Below, one piece after another: positions 1 through 5,870 of a stretch of DNA of 28,421 nt. This stretch comes from Clostridiales bacterium. GTDB lineage: Bacteria; Bacillota; Clostridia; Oscillospirales; Acutalibacteraceae. Within the stretch, counting starts at the first letter, position 1, and each line of letters opens with the position of its first letter. Where the stretch lies: positions 11,892 through 40,312 of the forward strand of contig DXXH01000003.1 of assembly GCA_019416395.1 (NCBI GenBank). The letters run 5' to 3'. Position numbers and translations under genes: made by a program. A model generated the notes under the pieces. It worked only from the letters and a program-made list of their open reading frames with translations, had not been told where the DNA came from and did not search any database.

Positions 1-139
1 TTCCAAAGATTGCCTTTCACAAAATGAATTTCTAGTTCGGTCATCTTGCATATTTTGTGTAAAAAGGCAAAAAGAAAAGACACCTGACCATCGCGGGAAT
101 ACACGTACCCCGAGAAGATCAGACGTCTTTGTCTGCTTT
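1..139 (-). promoter_or_regulatory. Structured 5' leader of an off-window gene
   Basis: The predicted transcript folds well. GACGUCUGA pairs over nine positions (two G-U) with UCAGGUGUC, enclosing an internal loop and a CGGG/CCCG hairpin (about 79-126 on the plus strand). A U-rich stretch follows the outer helix (about 60-78). No start codon with a ribosome binding site is evident, so the coding region lies further left. This looks like an attenuator or autoregulatory leader, for example of a ribosomal protein or RNA-metabolism gene. I could not match it to a named family. Confidence 0.5.
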
Positions 140-144
140 TATGG

Positions 145-173
145 ATTATAATACGGTTTGAAGGCTTTGTCAA
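145..173 (-). promoter_or_regulatory. Consensus sigma-A promoter reading left
   Basis: On the minus strand TTGACA (168-173) and TATAAT (145-150) are separated by exactly 17 bases, a full-consensus vegetative promoter. Transcription should start near 138 and run off the left edge of the window, so it drives a gene that is not visible here. Its strength suggests a highly expressed housekeeping gene. Confidence 0.85.
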
Positions 174-297
174 CCGGGTTTTGCAATTTTACAGTCTGAA
201 TCTTTCATAATTTGACGGTTGGGAAAAAACTGTCCATAAAACTTCCCTTTTGGACAAGGAGAGATTGTTTGGCCTTCCCAAAAACTGAAAGACGTGG

Positions 298-303
298 TAC
301 AAT
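298..303 (+). promoter_or_regulatory. Candidate -10 for the HAD phosphatase gene
   Basis: TACAAT lies 34 bases before the GTG start at 338. The -35 at 17-base spacing (275-280, TTCCCA) matches consensus at only four of six positions, so this is a moderate promoter call. If it is right, the transcript starts near 310 and excludes the upstream in-frame ATG at 212. Confidence 0.5.
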
Positions 304-337
304 TTACCTCACGGATTTACCAGAGGAGGCTCCCGCT

Positions 338-994
338 GTGAAACAGTATTATATGGTATGGGATTGGAATGGCACATTGCTGGACGATGTGCATGTGGCC
401 ATGGCAGTGATGGATACAATGCTGAGCCGCCGAGGGCTTCCACTGTTGGAAGGGTTGGAGCATTACCGGGAAATTTTCACATTCCCAGTGAGGGACTATT
501 ATCTGTCTGCCGGGTTGGATTTGAAGCGGGAAAGTTTCGAGGATTTGGCTGTGGAATGGACAGAGCTCTACAGAGAAGAGTCCCGGCACTGTAAGCTTTT
601 TCCACGGAGTGAAGAAATCCTGTCAGAACTGAACCGGCGGGGAATCGGGCAGCTGATTGTGTCCGCTTCTCCCCAGGAAACCTTGGAGCGTCAGGTGGAA
701 GACCAGGGGATTGGTTCCTACTTTCAGGCATTGCTAGGCCTTTCGGATATTTACGCCGACAGCAAGGCGGGGCTTGCCCGGCGGTATTTTGAAAAACAGG
801 GGATCGACCCAGCGGACGTGTGGTTTGTAGGGGATACGCTCCATGATTGGGAAGTGGCGCAGGACGCCGGCTGTGCCTGTGTGCTGTTGGCCCAAGGGCA
901 TCAAAGCAGAAGCCGACTTAAAACATCGGGAACCCCGGTGCTAGATGGAATTTGGCAAGTACCGGTATTTTTAGAACAGGGAGTCCTTTCGTAA
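338..994 (+). CDS. HAD-superfamily phosphatase (phosphoglycolate phosphatase-like)
   Basis: A 218-residue HAD hydrolase. Motif I reads DWNGTLLDD near the N terminus (nucleophilic and general-acid Asp), the motif II Ser/Thr lies in LIVSASP, a conserved Lys follows, and motif IV is the acidic VGDTLHDWE. An alpha-helical cap of about 70 residues between motifs I and II resembles phosphoglycolate phosphatase and other small-molecule phosphatases. The substrate cannot be read from sequence. I chose GTG 338 rather than the in-frame ATG at 212 because AGAGGAGG (322-329) sits eight bases upstream and the intervening residues match nothing in the family. An unrelated promoter for rpsU follows, so the gene is probably monocistronic. 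Confidence 0.85.
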   Translation: MKQYYMVWDWNGTLLDDVHVAMAVMDTMLSRRGLPLLEGLEHYREIFTFPVRDYYLSAGLDLKRESFEDLAVEWTELYREESRHCKLFPRSEEILSELNRRGIGQLIVSASPQETLERQVEDQGIGSYFQALLGLSDIYADSKAGLARRYFEKQGIDPADVWFVGDTLHDWEVAQDAGCACVLLAQGHQSRSRLKTSGTPVLDGIWQVPVFLEQGVLS

Positions 995-1092
995 GTTTCA
1001 TTGGAAAAGGGGAGCAAACTGAGGCGGGCCTGATCCATGGGAACACAGGCGGATTTCCGTGGAAATCTATGGGAGATTGAAAAAACAAAGGC

Positions 1093-1121
1093 TTGACAAC
1101 AGGAGAAAGGGACAGTATAAT
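1093..1121 (+). promoter_or_regulatory. rpsU promoter
   Basis: TTGACA (1093-1098), 17 bases, then TATAAT (1116-1121): a perfect sigma-A promoter. The predicted 5' UTR to the ATG at 1189 is about 60 nt. A short perfect inverted repeat GATTTCC/GGAAATC (1052-1067) lies just upstream and might be an operator, but nothing else supports that. Confidence 0.9.
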
Positions 1122-1188
1122 GGTTTGTGTTGTACTGGTGTGCTACGACGAAAGAACCCCTGCCTTATGGCGGATGGGAGGGATATAA

Positions 1189-1365
1189 ATGGCTGAGATC
1201 CGGCTCAAGGAAAATGAATCCTTGGACAGCGCGCTTCGTCGCTTCAAAAAGCAGTGTGCGAGAGCAGGCGTTATCCAGGAAGTCCGTAAGAGAGAGGCTT
1301 ATGAGAAGCCCTCTGTCAAGCGTAAGAAAAAGTCAGAAGCAGCTCGCAAGCGCAAGTATAAATAA
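1189..1365 (+). CDS. rpsU: 30S ribosomal protein S21
   Basis: A 58-residue, strongly basic protein that begins MAEIRLKENESLDSALRRF and ends in a Lys/Arg-rich tail (KRKKKSEAARKRKYK). This is the standard sequence and length of bacterial S21, a small-subunit protein near the mRNA exit platform that helps with initiation. GGGAGG (1176-1181) precedes the ATG by seven bases. The gene has its own consensus promoter and a strong terminator. A longer open frame in another phase overlaps it and is a shadow. Confidence 0.97.
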   Translation: MAEIRLKENESLDSALRRFKKQCARAGVIQEVRKREAYEKPSVKRKKKSEAARKRKYK

Positions 1366-1385
1366 GGCTGCTCACAAGTACCTTG

Positions 1386-1412
1386 AAAGCGGGCGGTTCG
1401 CCCGCTTTTTTG
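1386..1412 (+). terminator. Intrinsic terminator after rpsU
   Basis: AGCGGGC (1388-1394), five-base loop, GCCCGCT (1400-1406), then a T-run to 1411. It closes the rpsU transcript. The next ribosome binding site starts about 17 bases later, so yqeG probably depends on read-through or on a promoter I could not identify. Confidence 0.9.
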
Positions 1413-1441
1413 TTTGAAGAAACCACGCGAGGAGAGGTTAG

Positions 1442-1948
1442 ATGAGCATCTTTCAGCCGACTGCCCTGCGGGAGCGGGTCACTGATATTTCCCCGGATTT
1501 TTTGCACAGTTTGGGAATCAAAGCGCTGCTGCTGGACGTGGACAATACCCTGGCCACATACACTTCCCATGCCCCGTCCCCGGGGTCGTTGGAGTGGGTG
1601 CAGGCTATGGGTGACGCCGGTTTTCGAATGATTATCATCTCCAACAATTACAAAAAACGGGTAAAGTCCTTTGGACTCATGTTTGGTCTGGACACCTTGA
1701 GCTTCGCTGTGAAACCGTTGCCGGTGGGATATCTCCGGGCAGCAAGGCGGTTGAAGGTGAAGCGGCGGGAATGTGTCATCATCGGGGATCAGATTTTCAC
1801 CGATATTGTGGGTGCAAATCTCTGCGGCATGAAGTCCATTTTGCTGACGCCTATGGAAGCGGAAGAGGGCTTTACCTTTAAAGCACGCAGGCATTTTGAG
1901 AAGGGTCTGCGGGAAAAATTCGGAAACAGAAAGGATGTTTTGCGATGA
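1442..1948 (+). CDS. yqeG: YqeG-family HAD-IIIA phosphatase
   Basis: A 168-residue protein with the short HAD-IIIA layout: motif I in LLLDVDNTLATY, motif II in IIISNNYKKR, a conserved Lys in FAVKPLP, and motif IV in IIGDQIFTDI. It lacks a large cap, typical of YqeG, a conserved Firmicutes phosphatase of unsettled substrate that is often annotated as phosphatidylglycerophosphatase-like. GAGGAGAGG lies just before the ATG. Its TGA overlaps the ATG of the following peptidase gene (ATGA at 1945-1948), indicating translational coupling. Confidence 0.9.
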   Translation: MSIFQPTALRERVTDISPDFLHSLGIKALLLDVDNTLATYTSHAPSPGSLEWVQAMGDAGFRMIIISNNYKKRVKSFGLMFGLDTLSFAVKPLPVGYLRAARRLKVKRRECVIIGDQIFTDIVGANLCGMKSILLTPMEAEEGFTFKARRHFEKGLREKFGNRKDVLR

Positions 1949-3024
1949 AAAACCCTGTGGAACGTCTGACGGAACGTCTGGTCCATGGCGACACTCAAAA
2001 AGCCGCCTTGGTGTTTTCTGAGAAGAACCGCCGTTATTTTACCCAGTTCCCCGCCAGTGACGGGGCGCTGCTGGTTACAGCGGAAGAAGCTTACCTTCTG
2101 ATGGACTTCCGGTATGAGGAAGCGGCCCATTACAAGGCAAAATACTGCACGGTTGTGGGATTTAGTTCCCTGATGGATAAATTGGGCGAGTTGATCCAGA
2201 AGCATGGGATCAAGGAAATTTATCTGGAAACAGAACAGCTTTCTGTAGCCCAGGCACGGCGCTTTGAAAAAGCTTTCCAGAAGTATGGCGCGGAAGCGGT
2301 GCTGGACGAGTCCCTGGATAACGCTGTTCGGGAACTGCGCATGATCAAATCTCCTGAGGAAGTCAAGAAGATTGAGGATTCCCAGGCCATTACCGACGCT
2401 GCTTTCCAGCACATTCTGCCCTATATCAAGGAAGGCGTTACCGAGCGGGAGCTGGCTTTGGAGATGGAGTTCTTCATGCGTAAGCAGGGCGCTGAGGACG
2501 TGGCCTTTGGTTTGATTGTGGCGGCTGGGAAAAACGGTTCCCAGTGCCATGCTGTTCCTTCCGAGAACACCGTGCAAAAGGGTGACTTTATCACCATGGA
2601 TACGGGTGCTTTGCTGGACGGCTATCACTCCGACATGACCCGTACCGTGGCTTTGGGACAGGTTTCCGACGAGCAGAAGGCTGTTTACGATACCGTGCTC
2701 AAAGCCCATATGGCGGTAATCGAACAGGTGAAACCCGGTATGCTCTGCTGTGACGTGGACAAGATTGCCCGGGACATCATCGAGAAAGATTACCCCGGTA
2801 CCTTTGGCCATGGCCTGGGCCATGGGGTTGGGTTTGAGATCCATGAGTGGCCCCGCTTCTCCAGACTGGACCGCACCCCTTGCGCAGAGGGCATGGTGAT
2901 CACCGACGAGCCCGGTATTTATATCCCCGCCAAGTATGGCGTGCGGATTGAAGATATGCTGCTGATCACGGCCGACGGCTGCCGCAGCTTGACCAAATCC
3001 CCCAAGGAACTGATCTGCCTGTAA
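1945..3024 (+). CDS. M24 family metallopeptidase (Xaa-Pro aminopeptidase-like)
   Basis: A 359-residue two-domain pita-bread peptidase: a creatinase-type N-terminal domain (about 1-125) and an M24 catalytic domain (about 130-359). The five metal ligands are recognisable: Asp219 in MDTGALL, Asp230 in HSDMTRT, a His in GHGLGHGVGF (His289/His293), a Glu in TDEPGIY, and a Glu in VRIEDM. It should remove N-terminal residues preceding proline from peptides in the cytoplasm. It starts inside the yqeG stop codon and lies just upstream of efp, the same order as yqhT-efp in Bacillus. Aminopeptidase versus prolidase (PepQ) cannot be separated from sequence alone. Confidence 0.9.
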   Translation: MKNPVERLTERLVHGDTQKAALVFSEKNRRYFTQFPASDGALLVTAEEAYLLMDFRYEEAAHYKAKYCTVVGFSSLMDKLGELIQKHGIKEIYLETEQLSVAQARRFEKAFQKYGAEAVLDESLDNAVRELRMIKSPEEVKKIEDSQAITDAAFQHILPYIKEGVTERELALEMEFFMRKQGAEDVAFGLIVAAGKNGSQCHAVPSENTVQKGDFITMDTGALLDGYHSDMTRTVALGQVSDEQKAVYDTVLKAHMAVIEQVKPGMLCCDVDKIARDIIEKDYPGTFGHGLGHGVGFEIHEWPRFSRLDRTPCAEGMVITDEPGIYIPAKYGVRIEDMLLITADGCRSLTKSPKELICL

Positions 3025-3060
3025 AAGAGGGATTTTGGCCTGTTCCCTGGGGAAAATGGC

Positions 3061-3089
3061 TTGCAATCCCAGGGGGAATACTGTAAAAT
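3061..3089 (+). promoter_or_regulatory. efp promoter
   Basis: TTGCAA (3061-3066), 17-base spacer, TAAAAT (3084-3089). It lies between the peptidase stop and the efp ribosome binding site, so efp can be expressed independently of the upstream operon. Confidence 0.75.
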
Positions 3090-3122
3090 AAAAGTTGAGA
3101 AAGAAATTTGGAGGTTGTTAAT

Positions 3123-3680
3123 ATGGTAACCGCAGGCGATTTCAGAAACGGCGTAACGTTCGAGATGGACGGCGGCGTCTATTCCATCATCGAATTCCAG
3201 CACGTGAAGCCCGGTAAGGGCGCGGCCTTTGTCCGTACCAAGATCCGCAACGTGATCACCGGGGCTGTGACGGAAAAAACCTTTAACCCCAACGATAAGT
3301 ATCCCACCGCTTATATCGAGCGCAAGGATATGCAGTATCTTTACAGCGATGGGGATCTGTACTACTTCATGGACAACGAAACCTACGAGCAGATCCCGAT
3401 CAACAGCAGCGTGCTCAGCGATAACTTCAAGTTTGTCAAAGAGAATATGGACTGCAAGGTGCTTTCTTACAAGGGCAATGTGTTCGGCGTGGAGCCCCCC
3501 AACTTTGTGGAACTGGAAGTCACCAAGACTGAGCCCGGTGTGAAGGGCGATACCGCAACCAACACTCTGAAGCCCGCTACTTTGGAGACTGGCGCGGAAA
3601 TCCGTGTGCCCCTGTTCATCAACGAGGGCGAAATGATCCGTATTGATACCCGTACCGGGGAGTACATGGAGCGCGCTTAA
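3123..3680 (+). CDS. efp: Elongation factor P
   Basis: A 185-residue EF-P with three OB-like domains, which rescues ribosomes stalled at polyproline. The domain I tip is HVKPGKGAAF, with Lys32 at the position modified in many bacteria (5-aminopentanol in Bacillus, beta-lysine in E. coli). The C-terminal EF-P signature is present around RIDTRTGEYMERA. I chose ATG 3123 over the in-frame ATG at 3108 because GGAGG (3110-3114) overlaps the earlier codon and lies eight bases before 3123, and because EF-P proteins begin MVTAGDFRNG-like. No modification enzyme is encoded in the window. Confidence 0.97.
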   Translation: MVTAGDFRNGVTFEMDGGVYSIIEFQHVKPGKGAAFVRTKIRNVITGAVTEKTFNPNDKYPTAYIERKDMQYLYSDGDLYYFMDNETYEQIPINSSVLSDNFKFVKENMDCKVLSYKGNVFGVEPPNFVELEVTKTEPGVKGDTATNTLKPATLETGAEIRVPLFINEGEMIRIDTRTGEYMERA

Positions 3681-3747
3681 GCAATCCATTTGCCCAAATA
3701 AAACCGCGGGGGACAACCCTGCAGAACGGAAAAGGGAGGAACGTGTT

Positions 3748-4185
3748 ATGACGAATTCCGAAAGAGCTTCTTATATCCGCGGCCTGATGGACGGCTTGGA
3801 GCTGGACCCCAACGCCAAAGAAACCAAGGTCTTAAACGCCATTGTAGATCTGCTGGATGATCTGTGCCTGTCTGTCGATGAGCTGGAGGACAACGTTTCC
3901 GAGCTTTCCGGCCAGGTAGACGAGATCGACGAGGATCTGGGCACTCTGGAAGAGGATTTTTACGATCTGGATGACGATGAGTGCGGCTGCGGCTGCCATC
4001 ATCACGACGAGGACGACTTCGACGACGCTGAGTTTGAAGTGACCTGCCCCAGCTGCGGCGACACCATCGAGCTCAACGACGAGATGCTGGAAGAAGGCAG
4101 CATTGTCTGCCCCGGCTGCGGTGAAACGTTGGAGTTTGACTTCGACGATGACGAGGAAGAGTCCGAAGAGGACGATAAAGAGTAA
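3748..4185 (+). CDS. CD1247 N-terminal domain / zinc-ribbon protein
   Basis: A 145-residue, extremely acidic protein. Residues 1-75 form a helical, coiled-coil-like domain starting MTNSERASYIRGLMDGLELD, as in Clostridia proteins named for C. difficile CD1247. Next comes a Cys/His cluster (ECGCGCHHHDEDD, about 80-92), then a C-terminal zinc ribbon with CPSCG and CPGCG pairs, and an Asp/Glu tail. The function is not known to me. Zinc binding by the ribbon is likely, and the CGCGCHHH stretch could bind a second metal. GGGAGGA lies upstream of the ATG. The gene starts 67 bases after efp with no terminator between, so it is probably cotranscribed with efp. Confidence 0.8.
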   Translation: MTNSERASYIRGLMDGLELDPNAKETKVLNAIVDLLDDLCLSVDELEDNVSELSGQVDEIDEDLGTLEEDFYDLDDDECGCGCHHHDEDDFDDAEFEVTCPSCGDTIELNDEMLEEGSIVCPGCGETLEFDFDDDEEESEEDDKE

Positions 4186-4202
4186 GATTTCCACCGATCT
4201 AG

Positions 4203-4231
4203 AAGCCTTCCCATTTGGGAAGGCTTTTTTG
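4203..4231 (+). terminator. Terminator of the efp-CD1247-like unit
   Basis: AAGCCTTCCCA (4203-4213) and TGGGAAGGCTT (4216-4226) form an 11-bp stem with a tiny loop, followed by TTTTTT. A strong rho-independent terminator. Confidence 0.92.
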
Positions 4232-4246
4232 TTTGCCGCTTTAGCA

Positions 4247-4275
4247 AAAATCCCCAGCATGAAGAACGCTGGGGA
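4247..4275 (-). terminator. Minus-strand terminator-like hairpin
   Basis: TCCCCAGC (4251-4258) and GCTGGGGA (4268-4275) form a perfect 8-bp stem with a nine-base loop. Only the minus-strand reading is followed by a U-run (AAAAA at 4246-4250 on plus), so it terminates leftward transcription, although no minus-strand gene is visible nearby. A second GC-rich stem (CCCA/TGGG, about 4286-4299) with five Ts on the minus strand lies next to it. Confidence 0.6.
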
Positions 4276-4392
4276 CTGAAAAACCGCCCACTATGGGGGT
4301 AGGATAAAAGCTTAGGCAAAAGAAGCAATCGAACTGGTAAAATAAAGAGTTGTTCAAGCTTTAAAAAAAACAAGAGTGGAAGCTTCTTGTTC

Positions 4393-4422
4393 TTGACACC
4401 AAATTATGTAAAGTGATATGAT
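4393..4422 (+). promoter_or_regulatory. Promoter of the exported-protein gene
   Basis: TTGACA (4393-4398), 18 bases, TATGAT (4417-4422). The predicted start near 4429 gives a 5' UTR of about 30 nt before the ATG at 4461, which also argues against the in-frame ATG at 4425. Confidence 0.8.
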
Positions 4423-4431
4423 AAATGTCAG
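4403..4431 (-). promoter_or_regulatory. Candidate opposing promoter
   Basis: On the minus strand CTGACA (4426-4431), 17 bases, CATAAT (4403-4408). Each hexamer differs from consensus at one position. It overlaps the plus-strand promoter at 4393-4422 face to face. Its transcript would hit a small stem ACAAGA/TCTTGT followed by eight Us (about 4364-4391), then the hairpins at 4247-4300. See the matching finding. Confidence 0.4.
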
Positions 4432-4460
4432 AAACATTCTGTGGAAAGGGAGAGGTGCAA

Positions 4461-5144
4461 ATGAAAAAGAAAATCCACGTATGGTTGCCTGTGTTTTTGT
4501 GCTGCTTACTGGCGTGTGGGATAGCGGTAGGTGTGTACTACGCTCAAGGTGTTTCCTTGATGAAACGTGCCATGGCTGCTGATTTGGCTTATCTGTCCGC
4601 CCACGATATTTCTGCGGAAAAACTTTCTCAAGCATTGGGAGAAAAATCTCTTTCTTCCGATCAGGTTTTGGAAGTAGCGGATCAGGTCCGGCAGGGAACG
4701 GACATAGAGATGGACAATTACTATACTGGTTATCTGGCAGAACGCTTCCAGCAAAATTGCCAGTCTTTCCAGGAGACGCCACTGAAGTGGGATCTTTCTT
4801 TGGAGAGCGGTTCTACAAACGGCAGGCTTTTCTATTGGAAAGCGATTTCCAGCACAGAGGTGGAAGTACACTATATGGCTACTCACTGGTTGACTTCCAT
4901 GAATTATTATACGCAGGACAGCAAACCGCGTTACACAGTAGATGTGATATTTAGCCGGGACATTAGCACGGCACAGTTGGAAAAGGTGGAGGGTCAATGG
5001 AAGGTGGTTTCTGAAAAGATCACTTCCATGGAATTTGCACCGGACAGCTATGACTCTGTCCAAGGCAGCTTTGATTCTTGTCAAGAGGCTTTAAAGTTTG
5101 TGACCAACTTAAATGAACGAGAAATCAACCCATTCTTCTTGTAA
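4461..5144 (+). CDS. Hypothetical exported or membrane-anchored protein
   Basis: A 227-residue protein of no family I recognise. Residues 1-3 are MKK, and about 6-25 form one hydrophobic segment (WLPVFLCCLLACGIAVGVYY), which should be an uncleaved signal anchor or signal peptide. LLAC vaguely resembles a lipobox, but the -2 residue is atypical. The rest is soluble and mixed alpha/beta, with a repeated feel of 'VEGQWKVVSEKITSMEF', as in extracytoplasmic NTF2- or DUF-type domains. The start at 4461 is supported by GGGAGAGG six bases upstream. The gene has its own promoter and terminator and stands alone. Confidence 0.6.
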   Translation: MKKKIHVWLPVFLCCLLACGIAVGVYYAQGVSLMKRAMAADLAYLSAHDISAEKLSQALGEKSLSSDQVLEVADQVRQGTDIEMDNYYTGYLAERFQQNCQSFQETPLKWDLSLESGSTNGRLFYWKAISSTEVEVHYMATHWLTSMNYYTQDSKPRYTVDVIFSRDISTAQLEKVEGQWKVVSEKITSMEFAPDSYDSVQGSFDSCQEALKFVTNLNEREINPFFL

Positions 5145-5148
5145 GTCA

Positions 5149-5180
5149 AAAAGAGGGAGCGGAAATTCCGCTCCCTTTTC
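5149..5180. terminator. Bidirectional terminator
   Basis: GGGAGCGGA (5155-5163) and TCCGCTCCC (5167-5175) with a three-base loop. The plus strand is followed by TTTTC and the minus strand by TCTTTTTG. It serves the exported-protein gene (plus) and eda (minus), which converge here. Confidence 0.88.
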
Positions 5181-5191
5181 TATTGTTCCCT

Positions 5192-5836
5192 TTATTTTTC
5201 CTGACGGGCCTCTTTCACCAGTTCCACACATTCTTTAGCTCGCTGGGTAATTTTTTTCCAGTTACCGGAAGAGATATCGTTTTCCGGGCAAAGCCAGCTG
5301 CCGCCGCAGGCGATCACATTTGGCTGAGCCAGATACTCTTTCACATTTTTGGGGTTGATCCCACCGGTGGGCATGAATTTTACGCCCCGGTACGGACCGT
5401 ACAGAGCCTGGAGCATTTTAACGCCCCCCACAACCTCGGCGGGGAACAGTTTTACCGTGGTCAGTCCCATGCTCATGGCGGATTCGATTTCAGTGGGGGT
5501 GGCGCAGCCGGGATACACTGGGATTTTGTGCTTGACGCACCATTCCACCACTTCCCGGTTCGTGCCGGGGGAGATGACTGCTTTGGCGCCGCAGTCCACA
5601 GCAAGCATAGCCTGTTCCACGCTGAGGACAGTACCAGCGCAGACAAACATCTCCGGCAAAGCGGAACTGAGTTTTTCAATGGCTTTGGCGGCTGCCGGAG
5701 TCCGGAATGTAATTTCCGCAGCGGAGATTCCGCCTTCCAACAGGGCGCTGCCCAAAGGCACCGCCTTCATTTCGTCGTCCAATTTGATGACCGGGACAAC
5801 CCCGGTTGCTCGCAATGCTTGTTCCACATGTTCCAT
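5192..5836 (-). CDS. eda: 2-dehydro-3-deoxy-phosphogluconate (KDPG/KHG) aldolase
   Basis: A 214-residue class I aldolase with a TIM-barrel fold that splits KDPG into pyruvate and glyceraldehyde-3-phosphate, the last step of Entner-Doudoroff and hexuronate catabolism. The catalytic Glu41 lies in AAEITFRT and the Schiff-base Lys129 in TTVKLFPAE. Both are offset by four from the E. coli Eda numbers 45 and 133. The pyruvate-binding CAGTV and the phosphate-binding GGI...GGS segments are present. GGAAGG lies eight bases before the ATG. It is the second gene of an operon, 34 bases after the sugar-acid dehydratase. Use of the non-phosphorylated KDG cannot be excluded. Confidence 0.93.
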   Translation of the reverse strand: MEHVEQALRATGVVPVIKLDDEMKAVPLGSALLEGGISAAEITFRTPAAAKAIEKLSSALPEMFVCAGTVLSVEQAMLAVDCGAKAVISPGTNREVVEWCVKHKIPVYPGCATPTEIESAMSMGLTTVKLFPAEVVGGVKMLQALYGPYRGVKFMPTGGINPKNVKEYLAQPNVIACGGSWLCPENDISSGNWKKITQRAKECVELVKEARQEK

Positions 5837-5870
5837 AAGGGATACCTTCCTTTCTTAAAACGGAAAGCGC

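Noticed and set aside
1127..1417. Open frame covering the rpsU region
   Set aside because: It is in a different phase from rpsU, lacks a ribosome binding site and has no recognisable domain. The S21 frame at 1189-1365 is real.
1789..3066. Long minus-strand frame opposite the M24 peptidase
   Set aside because: It is an antisense shadow of a well-conserved peptidase gene, with no start signals.
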